A stretch of 64,000 nt of DNA. Source: Acidimicrobiaceae bacterium. GTDB lineage: Bacteria > Actinomycetota > Acidimicrobiia > Acidimicrobiales > RAAP-2. The notes beneath the pieces are model-generated. The model saw only the letters and a program-made list of their open reading frames with translations, did not search any database and was not told the origin of the DNA. Both the position numbers and the translations under genes were made by a program. The stretch covers positions 135,387-199,386 of the forward strand of contig PMOI01000016.1 of the NCBI GenBank assembly GCA_003162475.1. The letters run 5' to 3'. This document shows positions 1 through 8,252 of the stretch, piece by piece. Each line of letters opens with the position of its first letter. Position 1 is the first letter of the stretch.

Positions 1-38
1 GCACCCGGCTCCGAGGAGATCACTTCGCTCGTTGACAT
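1..38 (-). CDS. Start of a gene running off the left edge, probably ABC permease
   Basis: An ATG at 38 on the minus strand opens a frame (MSTSEVISSEPG...) that continues off the window. It begins 22 bases after the stop of the solute-binding protein and has the same orientation. An ABC permease would be the expected next gene, but only 12 codons are visible and no Shine-Dalgarno (SD) sequence is obvious. The identity rests on position alone. Confidence 0.3.
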   Translation of the reverse strand, partial: MSTSEVISSEPG

Positions 39-60
39 GAGGGAAGTGGCGCCGTGCTAA

Positions 61-1224
61 TTAAGCGCCGGAACCAACCTGCGTGTTCCATGTGTTGCCC
101 ACGACCGTGGCCGCGGCGGTGATCTGCGCTGTTGTTGGGTAAACAGGCGTAATGCCCTTTGGCAACGCAGGCAACTTCGCCACCCACGCCTTGTTGGCCG
201 TACCGTGCGCTTGCATGTACGCCAACTCTGCTGGCCGAGCCTCACCTTGGAGCCACAGATTCTGGCCGGTTACCGAGTAGAGGTACTCCTCCCAGAGGCG
301 AGCCGCCGCTGGATCTGGTGCCGATGAGCTAATGCCCTGTGAGTAGTACTCGCCCACCGCGGCGTCGCTAGGAACAATGACCTTCCAGCCCTTCACCGAA
401 GGGGTAATGCCACTGGCTTGGAGGTAGTCCCACCAGATGATGATGTTCGTGGCACCACTTTCCACGGTCGTCGCGTTCGCGATGACCGGAACGTAGGCAC
501 CGTTCTTGTTCAGCGTCGCGAAGAAACTTACGCCCTTCGAAGCATCGTTCACGGAGCCGCCGTTGGCGATGGACGCCGCTTGAACGGCCGCGAGTGCCGA
601 GTTGGACTGGGTCGGATTGTTGTTGATACCAATCTTGTAGCCATTCGCACCCGTCTCCGTGAGCATGTCTTTGAACGAGGTGGGACACGTTGTCACGGCT
701 GAAGAGTTGCAGCCAATCGCGACAAAGCCGCCGTAGTCGTCAAACCAGTAACCATTGGAGTTCTTCAGTGCTCCAGGAATCTCACTCCAAGTTTGAACCT
801 TGTACGGCGCGAGCAAGTGGCTCGACGTCGCGGTGACGGCGTAACTCGTTCCTACGTCAATGACGTCGGGAGCGCTCGATCGTCCCTTGTCGGCCGTGAG
901 CGCCGTGATCTCTTGAGCACTCGAACCGTCGGGGTTCACCGAGTTCACCTTGATTCCATATTTCTTGGAGAAATCCTTGATGATGGTTCCGTAGTTTGCC
1001 CAGTTGGGTGGTAGAGCAATGACGTTGAGCTTTCCTTCCTTCTTGGCGGCGGCCACGAGCGCCGTCATCGAACTAGAACCGCTCTTGGATAGATGCGTCA
1101 CTTTCGCCCAATTCGCGCTCGACGCTCCGCCAGCAGGCACTGAACCCGCCGAGATACCAACGGCCACGAGACTTGCGACCGTCGTTCCGGCGAGGAGTGC
1201 CGTCTTAATCTTCCTCAGTGCCAT
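61..1224 (-). CDS. ABC transporter extracellular solute-binding protein
   Basis: 387-aa exported binding protein for an ABC importer. The ATG at 1224 follows a strong SD (GGGAGGAAG). An upstream in-frame start at 1356 would put 44 non-signal residues before the signal peptide and is unlikely. The N-terminus is a signal peptide (basic MALRKIKTA, hydrophobic core, small residues). The mature part starts with an 'AAKKEGKLNVIALP' strand typical of the iron/spermidine/thiamine-type binding-protein cluster and contains a W-rich hinge region. It diverges from a glycerol-3-phosphate operon across 252 bases, so a glycerophospho compound is a possible ligand. That ligand is inference from context; the fold assignment is firm, the substrate is not. 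Confidence 0.8.
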   Translation of the reverse strand: MALRKIKTALLAGTTVASLVAVGISAGSVPAGGASSANWAKVTHLSKSGSSSMTALVAAAKKEGKLNVIALPPNWANYGTIIKDFSKKYGIKVNSVNPDGSSAQEITALTADKGRSSAPDVIDVGTSYAVTATSSHLLAPYKVQTWSEIPGALKNSNGYWFDDYGGFVAIGCNSSAVTTCPTSFKDMLTETGANGYKIGINNNPTQSNSALAAVQAASIANGGSVNDASKGVSFFATLNKNGAYVPVIANATTVESGATNIIIWWDYLQASGITPSVKGWKVIVPSDAAVGEYYSQGISSSAPDPAAARLWEEYLYSVTGQNLWLQGEARPAELAYMQAHGTANKAWVAKLPALPKGITPVYPTTAQITAAATVVGNTWNTQVGSGA

Positions 1225-1476
1225 AAGCACTTCCTCCCTTAATTTCAAGCCACCACATTGGCCGCTCGCCGAAAGACTATCGGCACCGCGCCACGCGTGG
1301 TAATCGGTCTCGTTCGGCCATGCTGCGCACGCGATCGGCGAGTTTCGTTGCAACAACTGCGCTCTACGAGAGGTGTGTTTTTGCTTGTCACGACCCGGTT
1401 CCCTCGCCGTGACGAGAAGTTCACCTACTTCATCAGCTTTTCTCCTACGTCGTCACAAGTCGATAAGGAGTAGGTG
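1225..1476. promoter_or_regulatory. Divergent promoter region between binding protein and glpD
   Basis: 252 bases without a gene separate the divergent binding-protein gene and glpD, so both promoters should lie here. An inverted repeat GTCACG (1387-1392) / CGTGAC (1408-1413) with 15 bases between arms is a possible operator. AAGGAG at 1465-1470 is the glpD SD. I see no convincing -35/-10 pair by eye. Confidence 0.35.
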
Positions 1477-3210
1477 GTGCAGCGTTCTCGAAGCGTCACT
1501 CGCTCGCCACTGAGTCGTACCGTCAACCATCCGTCCTCTTTACGAATCGAGCACGTTCGTGCCTTGTGTCAACATGGCTTGATGACGACGTGGCGACGAT
1601 CCGACGAGGTAGAAGCGCTGACCACGTCCACTTTCGACGTCGTCGTCATCGGTGCGGGGATGACCGGCGCGGGCGTCGCCCTCGACGCCGCGTCCCGGGG
1701 CCTTCGCGTCGCCCTCATCGACAGCGGCGACGTCGCGTCAGGTACCAGCTCCAAATCCTCCAAGATGGTGCACGGCGGGCTGCGTTACCTGCAACAAAAG
1801 GAGTTCCGCCTGGTGTACGAGAACCTCCGCGAGCGCCAGCGACTTCTCGCGAACGCGCCCTACCTCGTGCAACCCCTGCCGTTCCTGATCCCACTCTTTG
1901 GATCGAACGGCGTGGCCTCGAAGGCACTCGTGAAGGGCTACGCCACGGCTCTTCGGATCTACGACCTGAGCGGTGGATGGCGCATTGGCCATCGGTACCG
2001 AAGAATTACTCGAGAAGAGACGCTCGCGCACCTTCCAACGCTGCGCACCGAGAGGCTCGTCGCGGGCTTTCTCTACTACGACGCACGCGGTGACGACGCT
2101 CGTGTGGCGCTCGTGCTCGCCAAGACCGCGTCGGTGAGCTTTCACGCCAACGTGGCGAACTACGTGCGCGCCGTCGACGTCGCGAAGGACGACAACGGAC
2201 GCGTGAAGGGCGTCGTCTGTCGAGACGAACTGACCAAGAACGAGTTCACCATAGTGACGCGCTCGATCGTGAACGCGACGGGCGTGTGGGCCGACAGTAT
2301 CTTCACGTTGAGCGAACACCAGCCATCGCGTCGCGTTACGCCGGCCAAGGGCGTCCACGTGAGCGTGGCGCGCGATCGATTGCCGGCGGACGTCGCGGCC
2401 GTCTTGAACGTTCCCAATGATCGTCGCAGTATCTTCGTCGTTCCCTTCGACGACGCGCCCTTCACCTACATCGGCACCACCGACACGGCCTACGACGGAG
2501 CGATCGATGACCCGACGTGCACCCCCGAGGACATCTCGTATCTGCTGGCGACCGTGAACGCCGCGACGACGTCGAATCTCACCTTCGAAGACGTCACCGG
2601 TGTGTGGGCAGGACTTCGACCGCTACTCGCGCCCGAAAAGGGAAAGAAGATGAAGGAGCGCACCGCCGACCTCTCGCGTCGACACCAAGTGACGGACTCG
2701 GGCGACGGCGTGGTGCACGTCACCGGGGGCAAGTGGACGACGTATCGCCAGATGGCCGAGGACGCCGTCGACAAGTTGAAGCCCTACGTCAACGGAATCG
2801 CCAGGGTCCGCACGAAGACGTTGCGCCTCTACGGCGTCGGCACGTGGCGTCCGACGAACGAACTCGAAGTCCACCTCTATCACCGCTTCGGCACCGACGC
2901 GTCCACCGTCCTGGACATGATCAAGGCCGACGCCTCGCTCGGCGAGCGCGCCATCGTGGGACAGCCGTACGTGAAGGCGGAGTTCATCTTCAGCGCCCGA
3001 GAAGAGATGGCCACTTCCCTCGTGGATCTACTCACGCGAAGAACCCGCGCCCACCTGCACGACGCGCGTGCCACGCTCGACGCCGCGCCCGCTATCGCCA
3101 CGCTCGTCGCCGATGACATGGGCTGGGATGACGCCGACGTCGCGGCCCACGTCGAGGCGTACCGCTCACTCGTCGAGCATGAATTCTCCGCCGCGGGACT
3201 CGCGCTCTAG
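1477..3210 (+). CDS. glpD: Glycerol-3-phosphate dehydrogenase, FAD-dependent
   Basis: 577-aa flavoprotein of the GlpD family, which oxidises sn-glycerol-3-phosphate to dihydroxyacetone phosphate and passes electrons to the quinone pool at the membrane. Seen: the dinucleotide-binding motif FDVVVIGAGMTGAG at about residues 54-66 and the family signature GTSSKSSKMVHGGLRYL at about 90-105, with a C-terminal helical domain. AAGGAG lies 6 bases before GTG 1477 (3 before GTG 1474). The first 36 residues look non-homologous to the family, so ATG 1582 is a real alternative start. First gene of an operon with a flavin oxidase and a sugar-type kinase. Confidence 0.9.
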   Translation: MQRSRSVTRSPLSRTVNHPSSLRIEHVRALCQHGLMTTWRRSDEVEALTTSTFDVVVIGAGMTGAGVALDAASRGLRVALIDSGDVASGTSSKSSKMVHGGLRYLQQKEFRLVYENLRERQRLLANAPYLVQPLPFLIPLFGSNGVASKALVKGYATALRIYDLSGGWRIGHRYRRITREETLAHLPTLRTERLVAGFLYYDARGDDARVALVLAKTASVSFHANVANYVRAVDVAKDDNGRVKGVVCRDELTKNEFTIVTRSIVNATGVWADSIFTLSEHQPSRRVTPAKGVHVSVARDRLPADVAAVLNVPNDRRSIFVVPFDDAPFTYIGTTDTAYDGAIDDPTCTPEDISYLLATVNAATTSNLTFEDVTGVWAGLRPLLAPEKGKKMKERTADLSRRHQVTDSGDGVVHVTGGKWTTYRQMAEDAVDKLKPYVNGIARVRTKTLRLYGVGTWRPTNELEVHLYHRFGTDASTVLDMIKADASLGERAIVGQPYVKAEFIFSAREEMATSLVDLLTRRTRAHLHDARATLDAAPAIATLVADDMGWDDADVAAHVEAYRSLVEHEFSAAGLAL

Positions 3211-3219
3211 GGCGTCGAC

Positions 3220-4665
3220 GTGAGTGAACCGACGATGCCGAACGACTATCCCCCGGGCGTACTCGTAGCGTCCGACGTCGCGCCGGACGAGTTGCTCGGC
3301 GAACTCACGAGGATCGGCGTGTCGTTCGACGTGAGCACAGTAGAACGAGCCGAGCATTCACGCGACTGGTGGCCTCGCCTGATACCCGAGGTTGCACGCG
3401 GTCATGTCGAGAACTGGCCCGGCGTCGTCGTACGCGCGCACTCCACGAGTGACGTCAGTGCGACGCTTCGCCTCGCCAACGAACACCGTGTCGCGCTCAC
3501 CGCGCAGGGCGGTCGCTCCGGCGTCGTTGGCGGCGCGGTCCCCACGCCCGGCGCCATTGCGTTGGATCTCACCGGACTCGACAACGTCATTGCGCTCGAC
3601 ACCGTGTCGAGCACTGTTCGCGTCGAAGCCGGCGTCTTCGGTCCCGACCTCGAACGTTTCGTCCGGGGTCTCGGTTACACGGTCGGCCACTTTCCCCAGT
3701 CCTTCGAACTCGCCACGGTCGGCGGGTGGATCGCGTGCCGCGGCGCGGGACAGTATTCGAATCGTTACGGCAAGATCGAGGACATGGTGCGAGCCCTTAC
3801 CGTGGTGCTCGCGAACGGTGACGTCGTCACGCTCGGGGGCCACGGACCGCGCCAGGCGGTCGGACCTGATCTCCTGCAACTCTTCATTGGCTCGGAGGGG
3901 ACGCTCGGGATCATCACCGAGGCGACGTTGCTCGTGCACAAGCTGGCCCCGAGCGAGCAACGTGCCGCGTACTCCTTCGCCACCTTTCACGATGGCATAG
4001 AGGCGTGTCGGCGTGTGGTGCAGCGTGACGCGCACCCCGCCGTCCTTCGCCTCTACGACGAAATCGAGTCCCAGCGAAACTTCGACCTCGGCGAATGCGC
4101 TCTCATCGTGCTCGACGAGGGTGACCCGCTCTTCGTCGAGGCCACGATGCGGATCGTTCGTGAGGAGTGCACGGGCGCGAGGGCGCTCGAGCCGTCGTAC
4201 GTCGAACGCTGGCTCGAGCGCCGCAACGACGTCAGCGCGCTCGCGCCGTTGTGGGAACGGGGCTACGTCGTCGACACCATTGAAGTCTCGGGGCCTTGGG
4301 CGATCCTCGAGGCACTACGCGTGCGCGTCGGCGACACCCTCAACGCGATCGAAGGCATGCTCAACGTGTCCGTTCATCAGTCTCACGCCTACCTCGACGG
4401 CGCGTGCCTCTACTTCACCTTCGCCGGTCAACCCGACGCTGACCCCACGACGTTCTATCGGCGAGCCTGGGACGACGCGATGAACGAAGTACTACGAGTC
4501 GGCGGCTCGATCAGCCATCACCACGGCGTTGGACGCGCCCGAGCGCGTTTCGTCGCCGAGGCGCTCGGCGATGCTTTCACCATTCTCGAAGGAGCCAAGG
4601 CGCAGCTCGACCCTCGCAACATCTTGAACCCCGGCGTCCTCGGCATCGGTGGTCCGACGTGGTGA
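3220..4665 (+). CDS. FAD-linked oxidase, alkyl-DHAP synthase (AGPS)-like
   Basis: 481-aa flavoprotein of the VAO/PCMH fold. The FAD phosphate loop (AQGGRSGVVGGA), the segment TVGGWIACRGAGQYSNRYGKIEDM and the C-terminal SHHHGVGRAR are hallmarks of alkyldihydroxyacetonephosphate synthases, enzymes that swap the acyl chain of acyl-DHAP for an alkyl chain in ether-lipid synthesis. Many bacterial members are untested and could be lactate/glycolate-type dehydrogenases instead. It begins 10 bases after glpD and its end overlaps the kinase by 7 bases, so it is co-expressed with enzymes that make or use DHAP. Start GTG 3220; ATG 3235 is possible. Confidence 0.82.
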   Translation: MSEPTMPNDYPPGVLVASDVAPDELLGELTRIGVSFDVSTVERAEHSRDWWPRLIPEVARGHVENWPGVVVRAHSTSDVSATLRLANEHRVALTAQGGRSGVVGGAVPTPGAIALDLTGLDNVIALDTVSSTVRVEAGVFGPDLERFVRGLGYTVGHFPQSFELATVGGWIACRGAGQYSNRYGKIEDMVRALTVVLANGDVVTLGGHGPRQAVGPDLLQLFIGSEGTLGIITEATLLVHKLAPSEQRAAYSFATFHDGIEACRRVVQRDAHPAVLRLYDEIESQRNFDLGECALIVLDEGDPLFVEATMRIVREECTGARALEPSYVERWLERRNDVSALAPLWERGYVVDTIEVSGPWAILEALRVRVGDTLNAIEGMLNVSVHQSHAYLDGACLYFTFAGQPDADPTTFYRRAWDDAMNEVLRVGGSISHHHGVGRARARFVAEALGDAFTILEGAKAQLDPRNILNPGVLGIGGPTW

Positions 4666-6107
4666 GGGCCCTCGCCATTGACGTCGGCTCCTCGTCGATC
4701 CGAACGTCCCTAGTGGACGATGAAGGTCAAATTTCCGCCACGCACCAACAAGGTCTGTCGGTTCGCTCGCCCACTCCCGGTGAAGTCGAGCTCGATCCGG
4801 CCGAGATCGCTCGGCTCACGCTCGAACTTGCGGCGAGCACGCTCGACGAGGGCGGACCTTGTGACGCCGTGGGCATCACCAATCAACGAGCCACGACCAT
4901 TGTCTTCGATCACGCGAGCAGCGAGGCCGTGGGACCCGCGCTCAGTTGGCAAGACCTTCGAACGGTTCTGGACTGTCTCGTGTTGCAGGCGGAGGGCCTT
5001 CGACTCGCGCCGAATCAGTCCGCGACGAAGATCAAGTGGCTCGTCGAGCAGTGCGGTCGTTCACCGAGTGATCTTCGCTTCGCGACCATTGAGACCTGGA
5101 TCGCGTGGCACCTCAGTCAGGGATCCACGTTCGCCACGGACCGGTCCAACGCCGCCATTACGGGTCTCGTCAATCGCACCGTCACTGGTTGGGACGAACA
5201 CATCTTGTCGCTGCTCAACCTGGACGAGGTCATGTTGCCTCGGATCACCGACACGATGGGTTCGTTGGGCGTTGCGAGCGCGCTGGCGGGCTCGCCGGCC
5301 ATCACCGCCATGATCGGCGATCAGCCCGCCTCACTCTTTGGACAATCGTGCGTGAACAGCGGGGCCAAGATCACGTTTGGCACCGGGGCGATGCTCGACA
5401 TGATCCACGGCAACGAAGCGCCCACGGCGCTCAATCGTTTCGCCTCGGGCTGTTACCCCACGGTCGTTCGCAGTCACCAGGGCTCGGCCACCTGGGGTAT
5501 CGAAGGAATCGTCTTGAGCGCAGGATCGTGCGTGGAGTGGCTACGCGATCTCGGACTGCTCAATGAACTCAGTGACAGCGACGTACTCGCGCGCTCGGTA
5601 CCGTCAAGCGACGGCGTTTCGTTCGTGCCCGCCTTCTCGGGACTGGGTACGCCCCAGTGGGACTTCGGCGCGCGTGGGGCGTTCTTTGGTCTCTCGCGGG
5701 GCTCGTCCGGCGCGCACCTCGTGCGCGCGGTGCTCGAGGGCGTGGCCCAACGCGGTGCCGATCTCCTCGACGCCGCTGAAGAAGAGGTCGGCGCCACACT
5801 GCGCGAAATACGCATCGACGGGGGTATGAGCGCGAATCGATTCTTCGTACAGCGTCTTGCCGACTTCTCCGGCCACGCCGTCGCGGTCTCCTCCAAACGC
5901 GAAGCCACGACACTCGGCGCGGGTCTCATGGCGCTCGTCGCGGCGGGTCATCTCACCCTCGACGACGTCGAGCGTCTCTGGTCTCCGAGTTACGTCGCGA
6001 CGCCCTCAATCAGTGAGGACGAGCGAGCGTCCACGCGCGTCGCCTGGCGCGACGTCGTGCCGCGCGCGCAGGGAACGATCCCCGAACTCTCGAGCGTCTC
6101 GTTCTAA
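4659..6107 (+). CDS. FGGY-family carbohydrate kinase, glycerol-kinase-like
   Basis: 482-aa sugar kinase with the two-lobed actin-like fold: phosphate-1 motif AIDVGSSSIR at the N-terminus, GDQPASLFGQ near residue 220 with the catalytic Asp, and FGTGAMLDM in the adenosine site. Overall it is closest to glycerol kinase (GITNQR, SWQDLRT, ATKIKWL) and sits with glpD. However, the glycerol-contacting NQRE of GlpK is NQRA here (Arg77, Ala78), and the Tyr before the TKxKW motif is absent, while the Trp (97) and the GDQ Asp are kept. Glycerol may therefore not be its substrate, so glpK is not assigned. Third gene of the operon, overlapping the previous one by 7 bases. Confidence 0.85.
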   Translation: MVRALAIDVGSSSIRTSLVDDEGQISATHQQGLSVRSPTPGEVELDPAEIARLTLELAASTLDEGGPCDAVGITNQRATTIVFDHASSEAVGPALSWQDLRTVLDCLVLQAEGLRLAPNQSATKIKWLVEQCGRSPSDLRFATIETWIAWHLSQGSTFATDRSNAAITGLVNRTVTGWDEHILSLLNLDEVMLPRITDTMGSLGVASALAGSPAITAMIGDQPASLFGQSCVNSGAKITFGTGAMLDMIHGNEAPTALNRFASGCYPTVVRSHQGSATWGIEGIVLSAGSCVEWLRDLGLLNELSDSDVLARSVPSSDGVSFVPAFSGLGTPQWDFGARGAFFGLSRGSSGAHLVRAVLEGVAQRGADLLDAAEEEVGATLREIRIDGGMSANRFFVQRLADFSGHAVAVSSKREATTLGAGLMALVAAGHLTLDDVERLWSPSYVATPSISEDERASTRVAWRDVVPRAQGTIPELSSVSF

Positions 6108-7330
6108 GTCGACCACGGCGCACTCTCGAGCGCGCCCTTGAGCGTCGTGGGTTCTTCTAACAGCTTCTTACTGAGTGCGAGACCGCGCGGCTGACTGAGC
6201 GACACGCCACCCGTGACGTATCCGTCGCGCGAATAGAGCGCGAGCCACTTGCCCGCTTCGCAACTGCCCTCAACCATCACGACGTCATCACCCGGATGGG
6301 GATGTCCCAACATCTGGATCTTCTTGCCGTACTGATCAGACCAGAAATAGGGAATCGTCACGGCCGTCGAGCGTTCACCACTCGTCCAGTACCGCGCCAA
6401 CTGCGCGGCGTGCTCGGTCGCGACCTCCCAGTGTTCGATCCTCGCGACTTCTTCGCCCAGCGCGCTCGAGACGATGAAGCGCGCGACGTCACCGATCGCC
6501 GCGACGTTCTTTGCGGCCTGAAGGTCACGGTCGACGACGACGCCATGGTCGAGAGTGAGACCCGATCCCTCGAGCCACGCGAGGTCGAGCGACGACCCTA
6601 CCGCGGCCAAGATCGCACCCGCCGCCAGCGACCAGCCGTCGTCAAAGTCAATGACGAAGCTTTCCTCGTGGGGTCGCACGTCACGCAGGTGCTGGCTCGT
6701 ACGGACCTCGATCCCAAAATCAATGCCGATCGTCTCGAGCCAGGTCGATACCGTGTCGCCGAGCACGCCGATCAAGGGACGCGGAGCCACTTCGAGCACG
6801 ATGGGCGTGAGTCCGCGCGCCTTGATCGACGTCGCCGCCTCGGCACCCACGAAGCCGCCGCCAATGATTGCGACGACGCTCTCGGGCTCGAGTGACCTGA
6901 GTGTGGCGTCGAGGCGCGTGAGGTCGTCGTAGTTACGCAGTGTCGCCAGTGCACCCGCGGAAGGGAAGGTCAGCGTTCGCGCCAGCGACCCCGTGGCCAG
7001 CACGACGTGCGTGCCCGCGAGTGTGGAACCGTCAGCAAGTACGACCGTAGTGTTCTCGACGTCGAGTTCCGTCACGCGCACGCCGAGGCGAAGGGTGGTC
7101 CGTGACGCCTCGAGTTTCTCTGACGTGGCGAGCGTGACCTTGTCGAGGTCCCACTTACCCGAGAGAACCTGCTTCGAAAGTGGTGGTCGATCGTAAGGGA
7201 CGTGGGGCTCGTCACCGACAAGGGTCAGCTCGCCCTCGTACCCCTCACGGCGAAGTGACTCCACCAAGCGCCAGCCCGCGACGCCCGCTCCCACCACGAC
7301 GACGTGGTCGGACCGGCCGAGTTGACTCAC
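6104..7330 (-). CDS. NAD(P)/FAD-dependent reductase (ferredoxin/rubredoxin reductase type)
   Basis: 408-aa two-dinucleotide-fold flavoprotein. FAD motif HVVVVGAGVAGWRLVESLR is at the N-terminus, PYDRPPLSK follows near residue 45 as in ferredoxin reductases of oxygenase systems, the NAD(P) motif VVAIIGGGFVGAEAA is near residue 155, and a second FAD contact GDVA lies near 290. GTG 7330 overlaps the upstream TGA in a GTGA junction; the longer frame from 7351 is less likely. It is the last gene of the xseA-xseB-MBL operon. Its electron acceptor is not visible in the window. The end meets the kinase stop convergently (4-base overlap). Confidence 0.85.
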   Translation of the reverse strand: MSQLGRSDHVVVVGAGVAGWRLVESLRREGYEGELTLVGDEPHVPYDRPPLSKQVLSGKWDLDKVTLATSEKLEASRTTLRLGVRVTELDVENTTVVLADGSTLAGTHVVLATGSLARTLTFPSAGALATLRNYDDLTRLDATLRSLEPESVVAIIGGGFVGAEAATSIKARGLTPIVLEVAPRPLIGVLGDTVSTWLETIGIDFGIEVRTSQHLRDVRPHEESFVIDFDDGWSLAAGAILAAVGSSLDLAWLEGSGLTLDHGVVVDRDLQAAKNVAAIGDVARFIVSSALGEEVARIEHWEVATEHAAQLARYWTSGERSTAVTIPYFWSDQYGKKIQMLGHPHPGDDVVMVEGSCEAGKWLALYSRDGYVTGGVSLSQPRGLALSKKLLEEPTTLKGALESAPWST

Positions 7331-8043
7331 GACCCGAACATCGCGAGCCACTCGCCTTGGCTCTTGGGCGCCAGCACGTAGTTACGCGCTCGGACCTCGC
7401 CCATCGCCATCGACGACTCCGCAGCGTACAAGTGTCCCGGGAAGAGCACGGTCTCGTCGCTCACCTGGCTGAGTCGTTCGCTCAAGGTTTTGTACATCTC
7501 GGTCGCGTCGCCACCGGGAAAGTCGGTCCGACCACAGCCGTCGATGAAGAGTGTGTCACCACTTAGTAGTCGACCCTCGACGAGCACGCACTGACTCCCA
7601 GGCGTATGACCAGGCGTGTGCAGCAACGTCAGCGAAACGGCGCCCACGTCCAGCTGGTCGCCGTCGTGATGGATCACGAGCGCGTCGTCACCGACCCCCG
7701 TGCGCTCCTTCACCCACTCGGCTTCACCCTCCTGGACGTGCACGGGCACTTCGACGAGCGCCAGGAGTTCGGCGACGCCCGCGACGTGCTGTTCGCCCAT
7801 GAGCGTGCCGCCGATGTGGTCGGGGTGGTAGTGGGTGGCTACGACGCCCACCAACCTCATGCCGTCAGCGTCGACGAGGTCGAGAAGTTCTGACGGTCGA
7901 TAGGCCGGATCGACCAAGAGCGCCTCGCCCGTCTCGAGGTCGCCGAGGGCGTAGGTGAAGTTGCGCATGGACGTGGCGAGCGCGTCACCAACGGCGAAGT
8001 CACGACCGGCGAGGAGCTGGCGAAAGTAGAACCGCTCGCTCAT
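7327..8043 (-). CDS. Metallo-beta-lactamase-fold hydrolase (glyoxalase II / persulfide dioxygenase-like)
   Basis: 238-aa MBL-fold enzyme. The metal-binding THYHPDHIGG motif, HTPGHTPGS, GDTLFIDGCGRTDF and the final PGH histidine are all present, so the dinuclear or mononuclear metal site is intact. The GCGRTDF segment is characteristic of glyoxalase II and ETHE1-type persulfide dioxygenases; which of the two it is cannot be decided from sequence. ATG 8043 overlaps the xseB stop (ATGA), and its TGA overlaps the GTG of the reductase gene. Confidence 0.85.
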   Translation of the reverse strand: MSERFYFRQLLAGRDFAVGDALATSMRNFTYALGDLETGEALLVDPAYRPSELLDLVDADGMRLVGVVATHYHPDHIGGTLMGEQHVAGVAELLALVEVPVHVQEGEAEWVKERTGVGDDALVIHHDGDQLDVGAVSLTLLHTPGHTPGSQCVLVEGRLLSGDTLFIDGCGRTDFPGGDATEMYKTLSERLSQVSDETVLFPGHLYAAESSMAMGEVRARNYVLAPKSQGEWLAMFGS

Positions 8044-8252
8044 TCGCTCTCGGTGACCTTGGCGATCCTCGGGGTCAACTCTTCGACCTTGGCCTTCGTC
8101 GACGCCAAGCGGGCTTCGAGGGCCTCGATGATCGTCGTGGCCCGCTCGAGTTTCACGAAGAGGTCGTCGACCGAGACCTCGCCCTCGTCAAAGGACGCGA
8201 CGATGGCGTTCAGTTCACTCGACGCTTCATTCCAGTCACTGACGTTGCTCAT
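8040..8252 (-). CDS. xseB: Exodeoxyribonuclease VII small subunit
   Basis: 70-aa, almost entirely helical protein, the usual size of XseB. The pattern FDEGEVSVDDLFVKLERATTII matches the family core (a helix, short turn, then a long coiled-coil helix ending in ...ELTPRI). It binds several copies per XseA to form exonuclease VII, which degrades single-stranded DNA from both ends. It overlaps xseA by 4 bases, so the subunits are translationally coupled. Confidence 0.9.
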   Translation of the reverse strand: MSNVSDWNEASSELNAIVASFDEGEVSVDDLFVKLERATTIIEALEARLASTKAKVEELTPRIAKVTESE

